DNA from: Acidimicrobiia bacterium
GTDB taxonomy: Bacteria; Actinomycetota; Acidimicrobiia; Acidimicrobiales; Poriferisodalaceae
NCBI GenBank assembly: GCA_022822525.1
Contig: JAJEBN010000016.1
Coordinates: 1 to 33,051 of the forward strand
DNA length: 33,051 bases
Reading direction: 5' to 3'
Shown here: in pieces, positions 31,801-33,051 of the stretch
How the letters are laid out: each line of letters begins with the position of its first letter
Numbering within the stretch: the first letter of the stretch is position 1
Notes under the pieces: generated by a model
What the model was told of the DNA's origin: nothing
The model's input: the letters and a program-made list of their open reading frames with translations, nothing else
The model's database searches: none
Translations under genes and position numbers: made by a program

Positions 31801-32823
31801 GCCGGACATCAGCAGCACGTCGCAGGAGGTGCCGCCGATTTCCATCGAGATGAGATTGCCCGGCTGCGCCGCTGTGGGTGTGGCAGCGCTGTCCAGTGCC
31901 GTGTCGACCGCTTCGCGGTACAGGTTCAAGGCACCCACCGCGGCGGCGGGTCCGCTGAGCAGGAGATTGACCGGACGCTCGGACAGCTGCTCGACCGAGG
32001 CGGCACCGCCGTTGGACTGCACCAGCAGGATCGAGTGGCGCAAACCGGCGGCCGCCAGATCGTCGTTCAGCGATTGCAGGTACGACACGATCTTGGGCGA
32101 GAGCGCCGCGTTCACAACCGCCGTGGACGTTCGCTCGTACTCGCCCATCAGCGGCGAGACGGCTGCCGATGCGGTCACCCAGTCGCCGCCCCACTGCTCG
32201 CGCACGGCCTCCACAGCGGTTTGCTCGTGCGCGTCGTCAACGAAGGAGTTCATGAGAGCGACTGCCACTGCCTCCACGCCGTGGCTGTCGAAACGGTCGA
32301 GGATCTCGGCCAGGCCGCCCAGGTCGAGCGGAGCGTGTTCGGTGCCGTCGGCGTCGATGCGGCCCGGCAACGTAGTGCGCAGGTAGCGGGGCACCAGCAC
32401 GGGGGAGTAGGGGGCGCGGTGATTCCACTGGTCCTCGCGCAGACCGCGGCGGATCTCGAGCGTGTCGCGGAATCCGTCGGTGCCGATCAGTCCGACGGTG
32501 GCGCCGGTGCCCTCCAGCATCGTGTTGGTGGCAACGGTGGAGCCGTGCACGAACAGCGAGCAGTCGGCCAGCACCTCATCGAGCGGCAGACCCGCGTCGA
32601 CCGCGACGCGGGCCAGCGCGGCGTGCACTCCTCGGCTCGGGTCGGCGGGAACCGATGGCACCTTGGCCACCCAGGTGTCCCCGTGGTCATCGGCCAGTAC
32701 CAGGTCGGTGAAGGTGCCTCCGACGTCCACACCGATGCGCCACGGCGCAGCAGGCCGTCGCTGCGAATGATCAGCCCCGCCGGTGCTGCCGTTGGGTGCG
32801 GGCGTCGTTGTGGACTCGCTCAT
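28804..32823 (-). CDS. Fused hydantoinase HyuA-HyuB / 5-oxoprolinase-type protein
   Basis: 1339 residues from ATG at 32823. HyuA half (about 28-700): ASKHA-fold ATP-binding start RIGVDVGGTFTDLVLADDHG, VHGSTVATNTMLEGTGA, SLFVHG, NLISMEIGGTSCDVLL, IHTIGAGGGTIAGVDE, and GPACYGNGGELPTVTDAQLV. A short Glu/Ala-rich linker (about 724-744) joins it to the HyuB half (about 746-1300): DPVVLAVMQNRLDQISRHMG, TIFSQSHDFSCFV, LSDPYVAGGNHLPDW, and the terminal GGGGWGNAFEREPDAV. ATP-dependent cyclic-amide opening (hydantoins, 5-oxoproline) or acetone/acetophenone carboxylase-type chemistry is known in the family; bacteria more often encode the halves as two genes. Substrate unknown. The following Mo hydroxylase could make a lactam substrate by hydroxylating a heterocycle. 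Confidence 0.9.
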   Translation of the reverse strand: MSESTTTPAPNGSTGGADHSQRRPAAPWRIGVDVGGTFTDLVLADDHGDTWVAKVPSVPADPSRGVHAALARVAVDAGLPLDEVLADCSLFVHGSTVATNTMLEGTGATVGLIGTDGFRDTLEIRRGLREDQWNHRAPYSPVLVPRYLRTTLPGRIDADGTEHAPLDLGGLAEILDRFDSHGVEAVAVALMNSFVDDAHEQTAVEAVREQWGGDWVTASAAVSPLMGEYERTSTAVVNAALSPKIVSYLQSLNDDLAAAGLRHSILLVQSNGGAASVEQLSERPVNLLLSGPAAAVGALNLYREAVDTALDSAATPTAAQPGNLISMEIGGTSCDVLLMSGGEVDTRDEIMIAGYHVSTPAIDIHTIGAGGGTIAGVDEAGLLYVGPQGAGAVPGPACYGNGGELPTVTDAQLVLGRLRPGKSAGGTLDLDIDAAREAIGVHVAEPLGMTVEEAAAGIVEVVEQHLLSATEHISIERGHSPRRFTMVAAGGAGPMHGASVGAGLGCERVYVPRDAGALCAIGMLHADVRQDFTRFLMGSLDELDTSEIEAGFAELQADALSVMSAEGFDAADVTLDCELELHHPGQLWSIRIPAFGGGAANVDVANVRAAFEAEYQRLYGHVQTDGTIMIASLRLIARASTGEVVPAAAPPAVSDPEPFETRSVWHGPFGWCQTSVYDGETLRSGHQIVGPALVEELTTTIVARPGDRLWVDASGDLFIDLAPSEAEAAEDAAADRVTATRASGDLDPVVLAVMQNRLDQISRHMGWVMTRTARSTIFSQSHDFSCFVTTPDGTLVANADGIPIHTGGGGFAVRALLAKYDGRINPEDVFLLSDPYVAGGNHLPDWVIARPIFAESDESADGGGAPPLIGFCCNRAHQSDIGGGLAGTYNPEATEIWQEGIRLPVLKLIEAGTVREDLWELLLINCRTPELLDGDLLAMIGSTRIGAERVIGLATELGIDDYQAYLDGVLDHGERRMRAAIAALPDGTYYGEDRTDNDCFGPADIAVRVRMTITGDEMELDFTGTDPQIEGFKNSSVANTYSSVYLALSSFFDTTIPRNEGTYRPVTITAPEGSIVNARPPAPMTMNTVYVAHEIVISTWQALAQADPGGACAAWSKTMHGHVAGRNDDGTTWVMYQWHAMGTPGATAERDGFVQMGHLISLGGLDMPNLEFHEQMYPVRYVRHEQRCDNAGPGRRRGGTGVRYEADILQPAIWSFRAEGLDTPSGHGVRGGGTGGVGLEWIAPVDTVADGPTFVPPKYGVKRIGPARMIADTPGGGGWGNAFEREPDAVLRDVMDDVVSVEGARRDYGVVIGDDGRSVDVEATARLRSTGRVGTPAHA

Positions 32824-32852
32824 CACCCCAGTCTCGCAGCATTGCCCGACGC

Positions 32853-32869
32853 ACAGCTTGTGAAGCTGT
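32853..32869. promoter_or_regulatory. 17-bp palindrome, candidate operator
   Basis: ACAGCTT and AAGCTGT are perfect 7-base arms around a GTG centre. It lies in the 170-base gap between the HyuAB gene (starts at 32823, leftward) and the plus-strand gene at 32994, the normal place for an operator controlling one or both. It is unlike the CTGAGCGCGCTCAG element, so a different regulator is expected. Confidence 0.5.
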
Positions 32870-32993
32870 TGATCGGGCTGCCGACAGGCTGCGGATTGCC
32901 CCCGGGGCGCGACGCGGCGGCGCTGAAAGCCCCCGCGGCGTTTGCGAGACTGAGCCGACACCGGGACGATCCCGGCCTGATCGGGGAGGCGAG

Positions 32994-33051
32994 ATGCGGG
33001 AGCAGGACTGGAGCGCACCGCAGTCGGCGGCGCTGTACGAGCGGGCCCGGC
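32994..33051 (+). CDS. Start of a gene, possibly class III aminotransferase (HemL-like), cut by window edge
   Basis: ATG at 32994, with GGGGAGG five to eleven bases upstream, opens MREQDWSAPQSAALYERAR before the window ends. SxxLYERAR resembles the N-terminus of glutamate-1-semialdehyde aminomutase and related class III aminotransferases, where a PGGVNSPVR-like block would follow, but nineteen residues are too few to be sure. It is divergent from the HyuAB gene. Confidence 0.45.
   Translation, partial: MREQDWSAPQSAALYERAR

Noticed and set aside
1..33051. CRISPR arrays, tRNA or rRNA genes, transposases, integrases, phage genes or attachment sites
   Set aside because: None seen on either strand; repeats present are short operators or single duplications, and every coding region reads as metabolic, transport or housekeeping.

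Overview
The window is high-GC, densely packed DNA with GTG starts, 1-4 bp start/stop overlaps and the gene order cysO-cysM ... Rv1339-like hydrolase-rph-rdgB, which is the arrangement known from Mycobacterium. It therefore comes from an actinomycete (Actinomycetota). The long Asp- or Ala/Thr/Pro-rich linkers behind lipoprotein signals and the gene mix suggest an Acidimicrobiia-type lineage, but that is an inference and cannot be settled from the window alone. I see no tRNA, rRNA, tmRNA, CRISPR array, insertion sequence or phage gene, and no gene-free stretch longer than about 200 bases.

Left part (1-16.4 kb): an accessory catabolic region. It holds a partial DMT-family exporter, a molybdenum hydroxylase large subunit, a complete five-gene branched-chain-amino-acid-type ABC importer on the minus strand (binding protein, LivH, LivM, LivG, LivF), an RraA/HMG-aldolase-like protein, a GlcG/HbpS-like protein, two luciferase-like (LLM) flavin oxidoreductases, a VOC-fold extradiol-dioxygenase-like protein, a quinone-oxidoreductase-like dehydrogenase, an HpaB-family flavin monooxygenase and an alpha/beta hydrolase. 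A 14-bp palindrome, CTGAGCGCGCTCAG, recurs in five intergenic control regions here (three exact copies, three close variants) and I did not find it in an intergenic region elsewhere in the window. This looks like the operator of one undescribed regulon. The enzymes would fit import, hydroxylation, ring cleavage, hydrolysis and aldol cleavage of an aromatic or N-heteroaromatic compound. The substrate is unknown and the regulator gene is not in the window.

Middle part (16.4-23.3 kb): a conserved housekeeping block. smpB points left; cysO, cysM, a lipoprotein of unknown function, an Rv1339-like metallohydrolase, rph, rdgB and clpP point right; then a small membrane-anchored protein and rpe point left. 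Several of these genes have a TANNNT box exactly 7-8 bases before the start codon, the hallmark of leaderless transcripts.

Right part (23.3-33 kb): a thiolase, a DUF3179 lipoprotein, a second molybdenum hydroxylase large subunit and a fused HyuA-HyuB (hydantoinase/5-oxoprolinase) protein, all on the minus strand, then the first codons of a plus-strand gene that may be a class III aminotransferase (HemL-like). A 17-bp palindrome lies between the last two. No flavin reductase for the HpaB-type enzyme and no FeS or FAD subunits for either molybdenum hydroxylase are present.
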